Source: Pyxicephalus adspersus (lineage: Eukaryota > Chordata > Amphibia > Anura > Pyxicephalidae). Taken from it: a stretch of DNA of 64,000 bases. The position numbers and the translations under genes are program-made. The notes under the pieces are model-generated. The model worked only from the letters and a program-made list of their open reading frames with translations. It searched no databases and had not been told where the DNA came from. Below, one piece after another: positions 36,071 to 47,175 of this stretch (position 1 is its first letter; each line of letters starts with the position of its first letter). Where the stretch lies: NCBI RefSeq assembly GCF_032062135.1, contig NC_092862.1, positions 47,245,347 through 47,309,346 of the forward strand. Direction: 5' to 3'.

Positions 36071-36519
36071 AATTGAAATAAAGTATATAGATCGTATAAG
36101 AATAAAATTAAGTATTAAGGACAATTTTGAGTACAAAGTACCAAGAACAATATAAAGACTAATATGAATAATCATATTAAAAGAGATGGTTCTTCAGATG
36201 TTCGATATACCTTGTGGATTAGGAATGTCCCAACATGAAAAGAAGGTAAGTTATGATAGAAGTCCATCATCCTACTACATATAATCTAGGTCATATTGAA
36301 AAGAATCTGACATTATATTCTGGTTATGTTTGATGCACAGATTCCAAATATGGTATTGGCTTTGCTAGATTGGCTCTAGGTTTTGAAAATTACCTCAATA
36401 ACAACCTCATTGAAAACTATTGCAACATGAAAATTAAGCAAAATTAAACTAGATATGCCTACGTATACAAAATTAAATTTTTGAAATGCTTAATGTCAAT
36501 ATATTCTATATTCAGTATA

Positions 36520-36888
36520 TTTACAGAACTAATCACAAAGAAGTCATTAAAAAACTCTGTTTGTATGATTTCCTTTTATGCTGATGATCAGGACACTCAC
36601 ATTGAAGGCTCCAGCAGTAGTCTGCCATCATGTGTCTATCCCATCTGCCCTGATACCTTTCTTCCATCACCTTTAAAATCTTGAAAGAACCTCTCCTCTT
36701 GTTCTCCACTGAAATCGCGAAGGTTTTTTGTAAATGGCTATGGAGATATTGTATATTTATGCTCATAGTATTACCCACATTAAAAGTTTAAGAGCAAGTT
36801 TTGTACCTGTTCTTCATAATTTTCTGCTTTAAGTTCTTGACAACCATGACATAGCTGTGCCTCTCAGTATCAGTCATGTAACTTGTGA
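36520..36888 (-). pseudogene. C-terminal part of uncharacterised transposon-like gene (copy A)
   Basis: The minus-strand translation, across frameshifts, includes MTDTERHSYVMVVKNL, a NYEEQVQNLLLNF segment and KVMEERYQGRWDRHMMADYC, followed by a lysine/arginine-rich end with RKSYK. The same segments, independently decayed, occur in copy B at 46.8-47.2 kb (VVKDFLGN; FHQDLKVMEGRYPGR; HMMADYCWS; RKSYRRKFLP then stop). The family is one I know only as an uncharacterised, high-copy animal protein, probably encoded by a DNA transposon. The N-terminal part of this copy lies at 40345-41299, with a LINE between them. Confidence 0.8.
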
Positions 36889-39800
36889 TTTTTTTTTAAA
36901 CTTTATTTTTAAATTTGACATCCAGAAACCAACATTACAAAAAATTGCATGACGTGGTCAAAATATACAGATGACTATTGGACAACAAAATACTAAACAT
37001 CCTAAATAAATTATACATCTGCGTAAGACAGCCTCCCGGAGGTCAACATTTTGTAAAACTTTTTTCAAGGAACAAAAGAAAAAGAAGGGAAAAGTAAAAA
37101 ACAAGGAAAAAGCAGGGAGAGAGAAAAAGGGGATGGAAAATAGGGGTGGAGGGAGGGGGGAAGGGGACAAGTCTCCAAAGACATTAAAAATACACATTGT
37201 ACAATGCATAGCTCTTATACATTACAGTAATACTTATTCCCAGACAATATGAAAGTCTTCACCAAAGAATCTGCATAGTTATCGCTGATATGTAAGATAT
37301 TCTGCTGACCAAATAAATTGTTCCCAGAACCATATACCTGTGTTTTTAATTTTAGCCTGCTCATCAGTTACTAATAGATCTTTCAATTTCATAAAATCAT
37401 TAACTTTATTTATCCATTGTTTAATAGTTGGTGACCCTGTTTGTTTCCATAAAATAGGAATGCAGCTTTTTGCTGATGACATAGAAGGGATGCATTATAT
37501 TTCTTGCTGGACATGGTGGAGACATGGAGCAAGACCAGCTCCGGCTTATCCCGAATAGACACATCTGTCAGTGTTTTAACAATATCTGTTACCTTTCCCC
37601 AAAATGATTGCAGAAGCAGGCAGTTCCAAAATATATGCAATAGTGTTCCCTGGGCACATTGACAGCGCCAGCAAAGAGGGCTAACAGCAGGGTACATTTT
37701 AGCCAGGACCACCGGCGTTCTGTACAATCTTGTGGGTATTTTGAAATTAGTTTCCTGGTAGTGGCTGCCAAGTAAGGTAAATACTCTCTTTGTTGCTCTG
37801 AGAAAGATAACTGTAACTCTCCCATCTCTCAAGGTATCCGGGTGTACCCCCAGAATATTGGGAAAGTAATATCTGGTAGGAATACAACAAAGTTCCCCTC
37901 ACAGGTTCCTCTGCTACACACAATTGTTCTAGCATCGTAAGAAATCTATTATTCCGGTGTGGGGCCAGTAAAGAGCCAAAAAAATGTCGGAGTTGAGGTG
38001 ATCCCCAGGGGCCAAGATCAGGTAGAGAAAAATCTCTGTCTCTCCGGTGCCCAGCCACTAGAAGAGAGAAACTGCCTCATTCTTTCCATTCCTGAACGTC
38101 TCCAGCTGTGGAAAACCGGGCCTGTAAAACTAGGTGTGAATGATGGATAGCCTAAAACGGGAGACATCGGGGAAGGATATAGTTCAGTTTTTAATTCACT
38201 AAACAACTTTGTAACTACACGTACAGTTTCCCCTAGAAGAGGGTGTCTCTTAATTGCAGCAATAGCGCCGGGAGGCGACCATACCACCAGATGTAAAGAC
38301 ACCGGAGAAATAGCTTTTTCCAATTTAACCCACCCCTTTATATCCTTATGCCGACACCAATAAATCAGGCGGGTCGGATGAACTGCCACATGGTAGGGTA
38401 CTGGGTCTCGAAAAGCCATACCTCCAAGCAATTTAAACATCCGAAGCACCCTGAAACGGATCCTGGATGAAATATTACCCCATATAAAACATAAAAAATT
38501 TGAAATGGAACTTTAGCAATAGTGGGGCGGGTAACTGGATGGGCAGTGTTTGCAGTAAGTACAATAACTGGGGCATAACATTCATTTTAAGAATGTTACA
38601 GCGCCCAAACCAGGAGAACGTATTATGTCTCCATCTCTGTAGTTTATGTCTTATCACATTGAGCAGTGGTAGAAAGTTCAGTGTAGCTATACAGGAGAGG
38701 TCTGCGGGGATAAATGTGCCTGAATATTTAATAGCCCCCGTTGCCCACTTAAATGGAAAAGCGGGCGAGAGAGTGCACACCAATCTATGTCATAGCGTGA
38801 TGTTTAGGACTTCTGATTTTTTTAAATTGATTTTAGAATTGGAGATGTGTGCTTAGATTAGTTCTTTCAATAGATTAGGGATGGATATTGTTGGCGATGT
38901 CACATAGAACAACAAATCGTCCGCATATGCCGCTACTTTATGGGAAGAGTCACCTATGAAGACACCTGCATTATTTGGATTGGACCTTATGCGCCTCAAA
39001 AAAGGCTCAAGCATCAATATAAATAGTAGGGGCGAGAGGGGGCAACCCTGCCTTGTCCCATTCATAATGGAGAATGACTCAGAAAGAACCCCATTTGCTC
39101 TCACTCGTGATGTGGGATTGTGAGTAAAGAGCTGCTATCCACTGGAGCAGCCTCTGGGGGATACCAATATATGACAGCATTAATTTAAGGTAGTTCCAAT
39201 CTATTCTATCGAATGCCTTCTCGGCAACGGTAGAGAGGAGCTTCATAGGTATGTTTTTAGATCGTACATGATGGATTATATGGAGAGTGCGGACTGCATT
39301 ATCCCTAGCTTCTCGATAGGGCAAAAAGCCACTTTGGTCATTATGTATCAGAGATTGCAGGATAGGGGTCAATCTGCAAACTATAATACTAGAGAACAGT
39401 TTTAAATCAGCTTTTAACAAAAGCAGAGGCTCCTTTTCAGGGTTGGGAATTACTGTAATATGGGCCGTGAGTGTGTCAAGGGGCAGGGGGTTCGCATCAG
39501 AAGTAGCGTTAAAAGCAGCCAAGAAAAACTGGACCAATTAAGTACGGAACCGTTTGTAATATGCAAGAGTGAAGCTTTGGAAACCGCAGACTATAACTCA
39601 GACAGGGTAATCGGAGCATCTAGTGCTTCTAACACTTCCTCTGGATATTTTGGAATTCCGGAGGGCTCTAAGTAATTCTTAATCACACTGGCTGGTGCGT
39701 AGTAGAATCCTTTGGGGCGAAAGGAGGCCGCTATTTCTTTGTAAGAGTGGTTTATGTAACCTGTAGGTGATGATATACTAGATATATAGGACTGTGACCT

Positions 39801-40335
39801 CTTATTTGCTTCTAGATCTGGTGTGTGGTTGCGTTTATGAGTAATTTTTAGTTTATATAGTTCTTGCAGCAGATCATTATAATTTGCCTGCTGTTCTATC
39901 TTAGCTTTATGTCCCAGCTGCATGAGGAGGCCCCTAATAACACATTTATGTGCCTTCCATACAACCAATGGGTTTTGAACGGATGAGGAGTTACGAGGAA
40001 TATATTCCTGCAGTTCTTTTTCTATTAGCAGACCATTATCTGGAGACTGCAGGAGGTCCTCATTTAATCTCCATGAACAGGGTCTAGCTGTCAGGATGTC
40101 TGATGCAAGAATTATGCTAATCGCGGCATGGTCAGAAAACGTGGCAGTACCTATAGATGATGAATGTACATTCGGAGCATATCATGTTTCACAAAAAAGA
40201 GATCTATCCTAGAATAGGTTTTATGAAAAAGGAGTAATCACGGTCAGTAGGGTGTTGTATCCTCCATATATCTATCAATTGGGGAGCATGTAGCAGTTTT
40301 TTAATTTTTCAGCGCTCAATCCAGAGAAGAATCTA
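36889..40335 (-). pseudogene. L1/Tx1-clade LINE ORF2, 5'-truncated, with 3' UTR and tail
   Basis: Read on the minus strand, from about 40335: endonuclease end (IDIWRIQHPTDRDYSFF; FSDHAAISI, containing the SDH motif), a linker (KAHKCVIRG), reverse transcriptase blocks (SGFLPYREARDNAVRTL; NGTRQGCPLSPLLFIL; VAAYADDLLFYV, with the catalytic YADD), then a C-terminal domain with a CWRCQC...GTLLHIFW...C zinc-knuckle-like motif near 37650. A 3' UTR with a purine-rich strand (37030-37160) ends in AATAAAG and nine A's at 36889-36897. Several frameshifts break the ORF, for example near 39560. ORF1 and the endonuclease start are absent. The insertion split copy A of the neighbouring gene. Confidence 0.93.
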
Positions 40336-40344
40336 CAAATCTCT

Positions 40345-41299
40345 TACTTTATGTGTAGTGGAGGGAGAAAGATTTTTTCTTTGTCAACCAATGATGTTAA
40401 TAATGTTCGCCCTCACCTTTTTTTCATGTTTTCCCTTGGAGACCACGTCACTTTTTTTCCAGTGGTCCTGCTTTGCTCTATCCTAATATTCTATATTCCT
40501 AATATTATCCCAAAAACAGATGAAACATGGGTACTTTATGTACCCACTTTGCTGTCCAGGTAGGAAGTTCACCATTTTTAAATCAACACATATGGGCCAT
40601 TGGTGTTCATAATAGCAAAACTTTTGTAAGACCATTTTGATATTTTCATATTCCGCTTTACATTTTGTTTAGCGACCAACTGGAGTTGATGCATAGCAGT
40701 TGTCATTATGCAGTGAAACAGATTTCAAACTTCGAGTGGAACTGTCAATGAAAAACCGCCAGTCTTCTGCTCGGTATTCTGGTACTCCCATATGGGTCAG
40801 TAGTCCAGGGATGTTACAACAGTACACAAAGTCTCCATCTTCACTGAAATATGGTAGGAATGTCACCTCTCTTGTCCTATAAACCATCATTTTAACTTTC
40901 GGTTCCAGACAGTTCTTTTCTTTTATCCTGGATGCTAAAAGTTCAAATTCTTGTTTTGACACACTTAGGTCACATATTAAATCATTGAGCTCTTCTTGGG
41001 AGAACTGCTGGTTTGATGAAACACTTCCTTCATATTCACTTCCACTGCTAACTCCTGGATTACACTCCAACCCTGTATATCCTCCATGTCGGATACAGGA
41101 AAATCAAGGAGTATACTGAACACTGGTATGGGAACATCAGCACCATGCGGCACAGAATGTCTTGCTGATTCCAAATAAGGGTACTCCCCTTGCTCTTCTT
41201 GTAATGATTGAAAGCTTTTACACTCAAAGCCATACCATAGGTACACCAAATTTCAAACTTTTCACTTTTCCATATTTCCTTTGACATAGACACTGACAA
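40345..41299 (-). pseudogene. N-terminal/central part of uncharacterised transposon-like gene (copy A)
   Basis: In minus-strand order: a region ending FEIWCTYGM, then EYPYLESARHSVPHGADVPI, then a 133-codon frame (41070-40669) with FSQEELNDLICDLSVSKQEF, GDFVYCCNIPGLLTHMGV and DWRFFIDSSTRSLKSVSLHN. After a stop it continues EYENIKMVLQK, ICVDLKMVNFLPGQQSGYIK, YPCFICFWDN and FLPPLHIK before the LINE junction. The strong I(C)VDLKMV-YxKYPCFxCxWD arrangement and the cysteine/histidine pairs suggest a metal-binding, nuclease-like core, but this is inference. About 60 residues present in copy B are missing at the LINE junction. Frameshifts make it a pseudogene. Confidence 0.8.
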
Positions 41300-41547
41300 A
41301 GAAACTCGATCTCGGGGAATTCGACCGTTCTCGCTTACTGAGTTTTAAGCGGGAAAGGCTGGTGTAAATTCGCCAATCAAAATTTTTTTTTTAAATTCGA
41401 CCTCGATCTGCAAGTTTTAGCCGTTCCCGCTTAAAATTCAGTAATTGCTCAGTCAACCCGTTCTTGCTCGGTCAACCCTAGTTTCTACGTCAGTGGAAAA
41501 ATGGAAAACTGAAAAGTTTGTAATTTGGTGTACCTATGGTGAGAGGC
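41235..41547. repeat. Nested fold-back: gene-derived arms around a palindromic miniature element
   Basis: The outer left arm (41235-41278, CATAGGTACACCAAATTTC with AAACTTTTCACTTTTCCATA) is repeated inverted at about 41500-41547 (CCATAGGTACACCAAATTAC with AAACTTTTCAGTTTTCCATT). The left arm is also part of the copy A reading frame, so a piece of that gene exists in both orientations. Between the arms is a second inverted pair, TTACTGAGTTTTAAGCGGGA on the left and TTACTGAATTTTAAGCGGGA inverted on the right, flanking a T-run. That inner unit shares TTCTCGCTTAC and AATTCGCCA with the hAT-type miniature element at 25937-26183. Confidence 0.75.
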
Positions 41548-42478
41548 CAAAAATCATATAGGGAGCCCAATACTTATCTTGGTCCCCCAGTTTATTACCA
41601 AAATATGCAAGATATGTTTGTTTTACAATTTCTGTAATATTTCTTCTCCGTTTTTGCTGATATATTAGGGTCATTTAAACAGCTTCTTCTTGAAGAACTC
41701 ATATTTCTGTAAAAAAAAGAAAATGTATGAATAAAAAGAAGGCAAATAAAAGTTTAATGAAAATAATACTACATTTAATATATAAAATTTAAAACATCAG
41801 TGTAAATAAAGATTAATATTAATAATATGCTGTGTTGACATTTGTTGTTGGTAAAATCGTCTATTCTGATTCCTGTATCACAAGAACTAGAGCCATTTCA
41901 ATGAAACTGATTTCATTTCTGGATTCAGCAGACCTGAAATACACTAAATATATTAAAAAATACTTGCCAAGTGAAAACATTTTTCTTTGCTGAGCTGTGT
42001 AATTTATAGTTAGTTTCAGTAGCATTGCTATTTGAAAAGGGTCAATGACATGATATCTATACAAGGTATTAGGAGTTTTGCATCCTTAAGAGAAAAGTAT
42101 AATATTCCACCTAATGAGATTTTCCGTTATCTACATTTTAAACGTTATGTACCGAAACTTGTAAAAATACGTCTAACCTGTTATGGATAACCAACTTTGA
42201 AAACATTTGCATACTTCTACCTAACCTTAAACCCTAATATAACTATAATCTATGGTTCTCTATTAAATGGTACTACAGCTAAGCCTCACACCTATATATC
42301 AAATTGGGAAACTGATCAACAATGCACAGATGCACTTAATATGATGGAAATTGTACAAAACTGTTTTAATCAAAGTTGATCACTGTATGAATATTTTAGC
42401 TGTTTAAATTTTAGTTACTTTTCAATAATACATATGTACCTAATGGCTGCTGATAAAATCCTACAGTATCAACTGACT
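41548..42478. other. Intergenic DNA, no gene seen
   Basis: Bases 41548-41700 may continue the copy A-derived sequence in the plus orientation, but similarity fades quickly. The rest is AT-rich with no supported feature. Confidence 0.45.
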
Positions 42479-42578
42479 TTAAAAAAAAAAAGGGGTAAAG
42501 CCACTCCCTTTCTGTATTTATCACCGCAGTGACAGATCTGTGAAAGTTTTTGTTTTTTTTAGTTTACGTCTGTTTTAA
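42479..42578. mobile_element. Short TTAA-type element remnant
   Basis: It ends AGTTTACGTCTGTTTTAA, whose inverse TTAAAACAGACGTAAACT closely matches the inverted right end of the element at 7809-8165 (TTAAAGCAGACCTAAACT). A TTAA also lies at 42479, but the left terminus is a poly(A) run and does not match, so only the right end is secure. Confidence 0.45.
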
Positions 42579-42648
42579 AGTGAACCGGTGCATTCTGTGC
42601 ACAATGGGCTATGAATAGTAGCATTTACATATAAAAATGGTATTGGGT

Positions 42649-42904
42649 TTAAAGTAGAACAAATGGCGCTGCCATCTTCATCCAGTCTTCTTCGGTTTGG
42701 CACTATGGCCATTTTGAAAGACTGGGCCAGAATGACCTAACTCCTGCGCATGCATGCAGGAATAAACTAATTCAAAGCAGACGGGGTATGTCGGGATACT
42801 TTGCAATCATAAGCTCATACATTTCAGAAAGATTGAGAACAGGCAGATAAGCATGTTTTATTGCTGAAAGAACATTGCCTTTTTTATATATAGCTCCGCT
42901 TTAA
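42649..42904. mobile_element. TTAA-target miniature element (Kolobok/T2-like)
   Basis: TTAA occurs at 42649-42652 and 42901-42904. Inverted ends are TTAAAGTAGAAC and TTAAAGCGGAGC. The core has the same design as the element at 7809: GCCATCTTCATCCAGTCTTC followed by a weak inverse partner GAAAGACTGGG, and CGCATGCATGC. It is non-coding and 256 bp long. Confidence 0.7.
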
Positions 42905-45900
42905 TGCACATCATCAATGCAGATACCTAGGACGAATTTCTTACGGTAATGTTCTATTTATATATCATATGTAACAATCAATCATTTTAAGTCATGTTGA
43001 GAAACCTACAATGAATGATTCTGCTACTAACTTTTATACATTCTGCCCAGTTATTAAAAATGTTTTTTATGGATTATTCATAATATGAGAATACCTTATC
43101 TAATCGCTGGAGGTATGAAGTCCTAATATCAAAAAGTCATCTGGCTTCTGTAAAAATTAATGAGCTGAGGACAGTATAAGAAAGTTGGAAAAGTACATTT
43201 AGTGGAAAACTTCTGTAAACCCCTTCAAAGGTTATAGTTCAAGTAATGCTCTTTTCTAGGGAAAAAAATGAAATCTCCATTAGGAAGACATAGTATGTAG
43301 TAAATTTAATCTGGTGTAATACTCTCTCATAACTACCCTTTATCATCTAAAAACATATATTATTGTTCAAATGAAAGCAATGTAAAAAATGTAGTCATTA
43401 GAAAATACATTACAAAATGCTTTATTTTCATCTCTCATCTACATTAGTGTAGTGTAGCTTTGAATTCCTCATGCTGTAATTTCCAGCTTTCTAATGCCGG
43501 TGTATAGTATAGAGATAATTGAAGGCCATTAGAGGTCTCAGTAAAATGTCTGCTTTCCATTGTCCCTTAGGCAAATGCTTTATGTTAGAATCTTGTGGTA
43601 GTTAGACACATCCATTATACTTCAAGAAAGCCTCAGCATGAATGCCTATTAGTACAGCTAATATTTAGCATTCTTATACTTACTGAGAAATAGTGGTTAA
43701 GTTACAGTAGTTATGATAGGAAGCTATTAAATCAGAATTGGCAAATGCAATCTCCTATTTAACATTCACGGATGACACATGTGCCTTTATAATGTATATT
43801 TTAAAGTGATTCCTGTATCACTGAATATTTAAAACTGTTTTGTTGGCAACTTTACATTTGGCACATATAGTACTGGTAGTTCTAATTCAGAAACAAAGTA
43901 AAAAGAAAAACCTGCCCACATTTTTCTGTATTTCTGATCTTCCAGGATCCCCATACTTAGAACCCCACTCTTTAGCTTTAGGTAAGTCAGTACATACGTT
44001 TCTATTGCATTGCACAATACTGCCAATCTAGGCTGGAGTCCAACACCGGAAGCTAGAGAAATTATTTGCTTGGAGGAGAAGGAAAGCACAAAGAGAACCA
44101 CAGCAATATATTCATATAGTTTCTTGGACTAGTGGGTAAGCAGTTAAGATGGAAAGCTTAAAAATACAGTTCTGAATAACCAATATCCTGACCTTACATT
44201 TGTGAAAGGTATAAAAAAAAGCACAAATTTTTAATTAGGCATAGAAGAAGACATTTACAATTCCAAGTTGCTTTAAAGCAGCGCCAAAGTTCTAAAAAAA
44301 ATTTTTTGAAGATACACTTGTGTCCTAGAAGAAACTTCTGTGCATACTTGCAATTAATCACAAAAACCCTTGGCAGCAAGTTTAATTCTGCTTCAATATG
44401 CTGAACTTTTTGCCTTTTCTTTAATTTCCAAAATGTCCATGTGTAGGTTGTTGACTGTGAAAATATTTGTAAAAGTGTTCTCCAAGAAGCGATATGGTTA
44501 GTCTGAGTTTATCAAAGCATTTCAACTTTTTGTAGTTGTGGTAGTGACTCTACATACGAGCGACATTTGAGGTAGTACTAATAAGGTCTACCACTTGCCA
44601 GACAATCTAAATGAAGCCTTTAATGAAAATAAAAAAATATGGGATTGTTTTTAGTATTAGCAAATTGATTATGTGTATTTTTTTTATTTGGGAGGGGGGG
44701 GGGGGGGAGGTAGTCATTTGAAAGGTCACAGGATCACACAATACAAAATGCAGATAATGCTGGTTGTCTTTGTCTTATGGGATAGACAAGTAGACCTGCA
44801 TGGGGGAGCTTCATTCATTGGCATCCTATCCTCACTCAGACTCCCTAAACCTCAATACCCAGACCTTACTGATACTACTAAGCTTAAACATCAACTTGCT
44901 AAACTATACCATAGCTATGGTTTGCTTACCTCCAATCTTTTGTTGCCAGCGACAGCTGTTTGCCACAGCCATTTACTGCCATTGTGTTTGTATTGTAAAA
45001 ATACAGCAGCAGGGAACAAAAACATAATGCAGCAGATGTGTGTAGTTCAAAGGTTCTGTAACAAACATTCCACACTGCCATTGCCTTATAGAGCCATGCA
45101 TATTTTATGTGCTTTATGGCAATATTTTAAATGAAAATTAAATATTATGTATAGATATACAGAAAAACATAACACACATGTTAAAACCAAGCTTTTTTTT
45201 TGTAAGAAACAATTTTTATAGCAATAAACAATCAGGAAAATACACAGGTATTAATCAATAAGGTGTCACAGTACATACAGATCTTCAACTTAAGTTTCAA
45301 AGAACAGCATGAATTCCATTCCATTTCCTGTGATGAAAGAAAGAACAAGAAGAATACTGCTTAAGCATAAAAAGAAACTGGCTCTGGCACCACAGAGAAA
45401 GGAAGAAAAGCTCTATTACAGACATCGTCCCAAAGATCATATACCCACAGTTCAGATAATAAAGAACCGCACTGAGGAGGGCATTTGGATAAAACTATAT
45501 TTTTTTAATTTTGCATAGTGTGGAGAAATTTTATAACCACTGTCACATTATCCATTTTATGTGTGAATTGTTTCTGCTGTGCTGACCAAGGAACATTATT
45601 GCTTTCAAGGAAAAAAAATCTTTAGCTGGTCACCAATGTCAACCTATAAACATTTTGCGAAAAGTAGCTACTTATTTCTCTAATCTAAATAAATATTTAA
45701 TCAGTGAAAAAAAATTACCTTTTCTTTCAGTGGGGGATACAGAAGTGACTGATAAAAATAAATAAATTGTGAAGAAGACAAAATTGTTTGTCAAGATGTA
45801 TGAAGGATTGCACAAAAAAGTTATTTAATACACTAGGGAACAATTTTGAACAAATTTTTTGTTGACTTCAGTTTTTAAACTTATTTACACTAAAATTGGT

Positions 45901-46106
45901 ATGCTGACTCTGAAAGTGCAGTTAGTTTTCTTCTATCACGTCAGGTTTTTTCTCTACCGCCTATATTAATGCGATTGCTGTAGCGTGGATTTGTATAGGC
46001 TATTCATTTACACGCAAGACAGTGTGGTCAGAGGTTGTGCCCTGCTCTACGTAGTGAATAAGCAAAAATTATTTTTTTACTTACACACGTTTCCTTTCTT
46101 TCAGAT
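42905..46106. other. Intergenic DNA, no gene seen
   Basis: No coding exon supported. A G14 run lies at 44694-44707 in an otherwise AT-rich setting. The 153-codon plus-strand frame at 44673-45134 has no recognisable motif and starts in the G-run. A lysine/arginine-rich 69-codon frame at 45309-45518 is also unrecognised. Confidence 0.5.
44694..44707. repeat. G14 homopolymer
   Basis: Fourteen consecutive G's interrupted only by single A's at the edges. It is a likely site of length variation and sequencing error. Confidence 0.9.
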
Positions 46107-47175
46107 CATGTCTGGCTCTGCTGTTTTTCGTCTAAAGTGCCTAAACAACCCTGATTCATTTGGTATATCTGTGGCAGTTTCACCATTCCCAGTCAAAGGG
46201 GTGATTTCTGCAGTACTTTAGAACTGACAATGGCTTTGTGTATTGCCATAACATACCTGGTTTAATGGAGATATTGGGAATTCCAATCTTTAACTCAACT
46301 GAATAGCGACTATTTGATTGATAGCTCAAAGCGCACCTAAAGTATGTCCTCCTTCACAATGGCAATATTTTTAGGTCAGTCCCAATTGGCCATTCAGTTT
46401 CTCTTTGTGAAGAATATGCAGCCATAAAAAGAGAGTCATTGAGTTGTTGCAATATCACCAACACAATTGGGTCATCTGTGTTGACCTTAAAATGGTATGC
46501 TTCTTCTTGGTCTGCAACGCGGATACACCAAGTATCTCTGTTATCTGTCCATGTGGGACAGCAGAGCTTGTGAAAGGCATTGGGTGAACAGGAATTGGCC
46601 TCCAAGAATAAAACCAGATGATGCAAACATTTTACATGAGCCACGTGTTGATAAAAAGAATATTATATTTCCCCCTCTGCACATGAAACTGGGTCTGATG
46701 AAGCAGTTCGTTAAAGCTTTGCCAACTGAAGGAGACTGTTTCAAGTATCTCATTTGGCATTTCCTAGCCTGTCATTTAAAAAAATAAAGGCCAGTGTGTT
46801 TGATGGTGCACAGATTTGGCAGATCATCAAAGATGAACATTGCATCAGGACAATGTCAGAAGTCAAAAAGAATGCTTAGTTATCATCCAAAGCTGTTGTC
46901 AAAGACTTTCTTGGAAACACACGAGCAAATAATTACACAGAAATTGTCCAGAAACTCTTGGAGAGCTACAAAATGCTTGGTTGCAATATGAAAACCTTGG
47001 TGCAGTCAGTTATGAGCAAGGTGAACGATTCCACCAAGATTTGAAGGTCATGGAAGGACGGTATCCGGGTAGATAGGTTGTACATATGATGGCTGACTAT
47101 TGTTGGAGCATCCGGCAGGATTGTTCTAACACTGAACAGTCCAGGAAAAGCTATAGGCGTAAATTTTTACCTTAA
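46107..47175 (+). pseudogene. Uncharacterised transposon-like gene (copy B), decayed
   Basis: Reading across frameshifts: LKCLNNPDSF and YICGSFTIPSQRGD near 46130-46205, then NGFVYCHNIPG-like, LMEILGIPIFNST-like and LIDSSKRTLKV stretches (46220-46340), ELLQYHQHNWVICVDLKMV (46440-46495), GYTKYLCYLSMWDSRACERH, NIIFPPLHMKLGLMKQFVKA, GDCFKYL, SEVKKNA, VVKDFLGNTRANNYTEIVQK and FHQDLKVMEGRYPGR. It ends RKSYRRKFLP with TAA at about 47173. Copy A matches these blocks in the same order. This copy keeps the region lost from copy A but lacks a block after LGCNM and part of the N-terminal zinc-binding region. Function unknown; a DNA-transposon enzyme is the best guess. Confidence 0.8.

Noticed and set aside
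44673..45134. 153-codon open frame starting in a G-run
   Set aside because: The start lies in a G14 homopolymer giving polyglycine, and the rest has no recognisable motif or conservation signal.
45309..45518. 69-codon lysine/arginine-rich frame resembling a ribosomal or nuclear protein
   Set aside because: No recognised family, no conserved flanks, and short enough to be chance.
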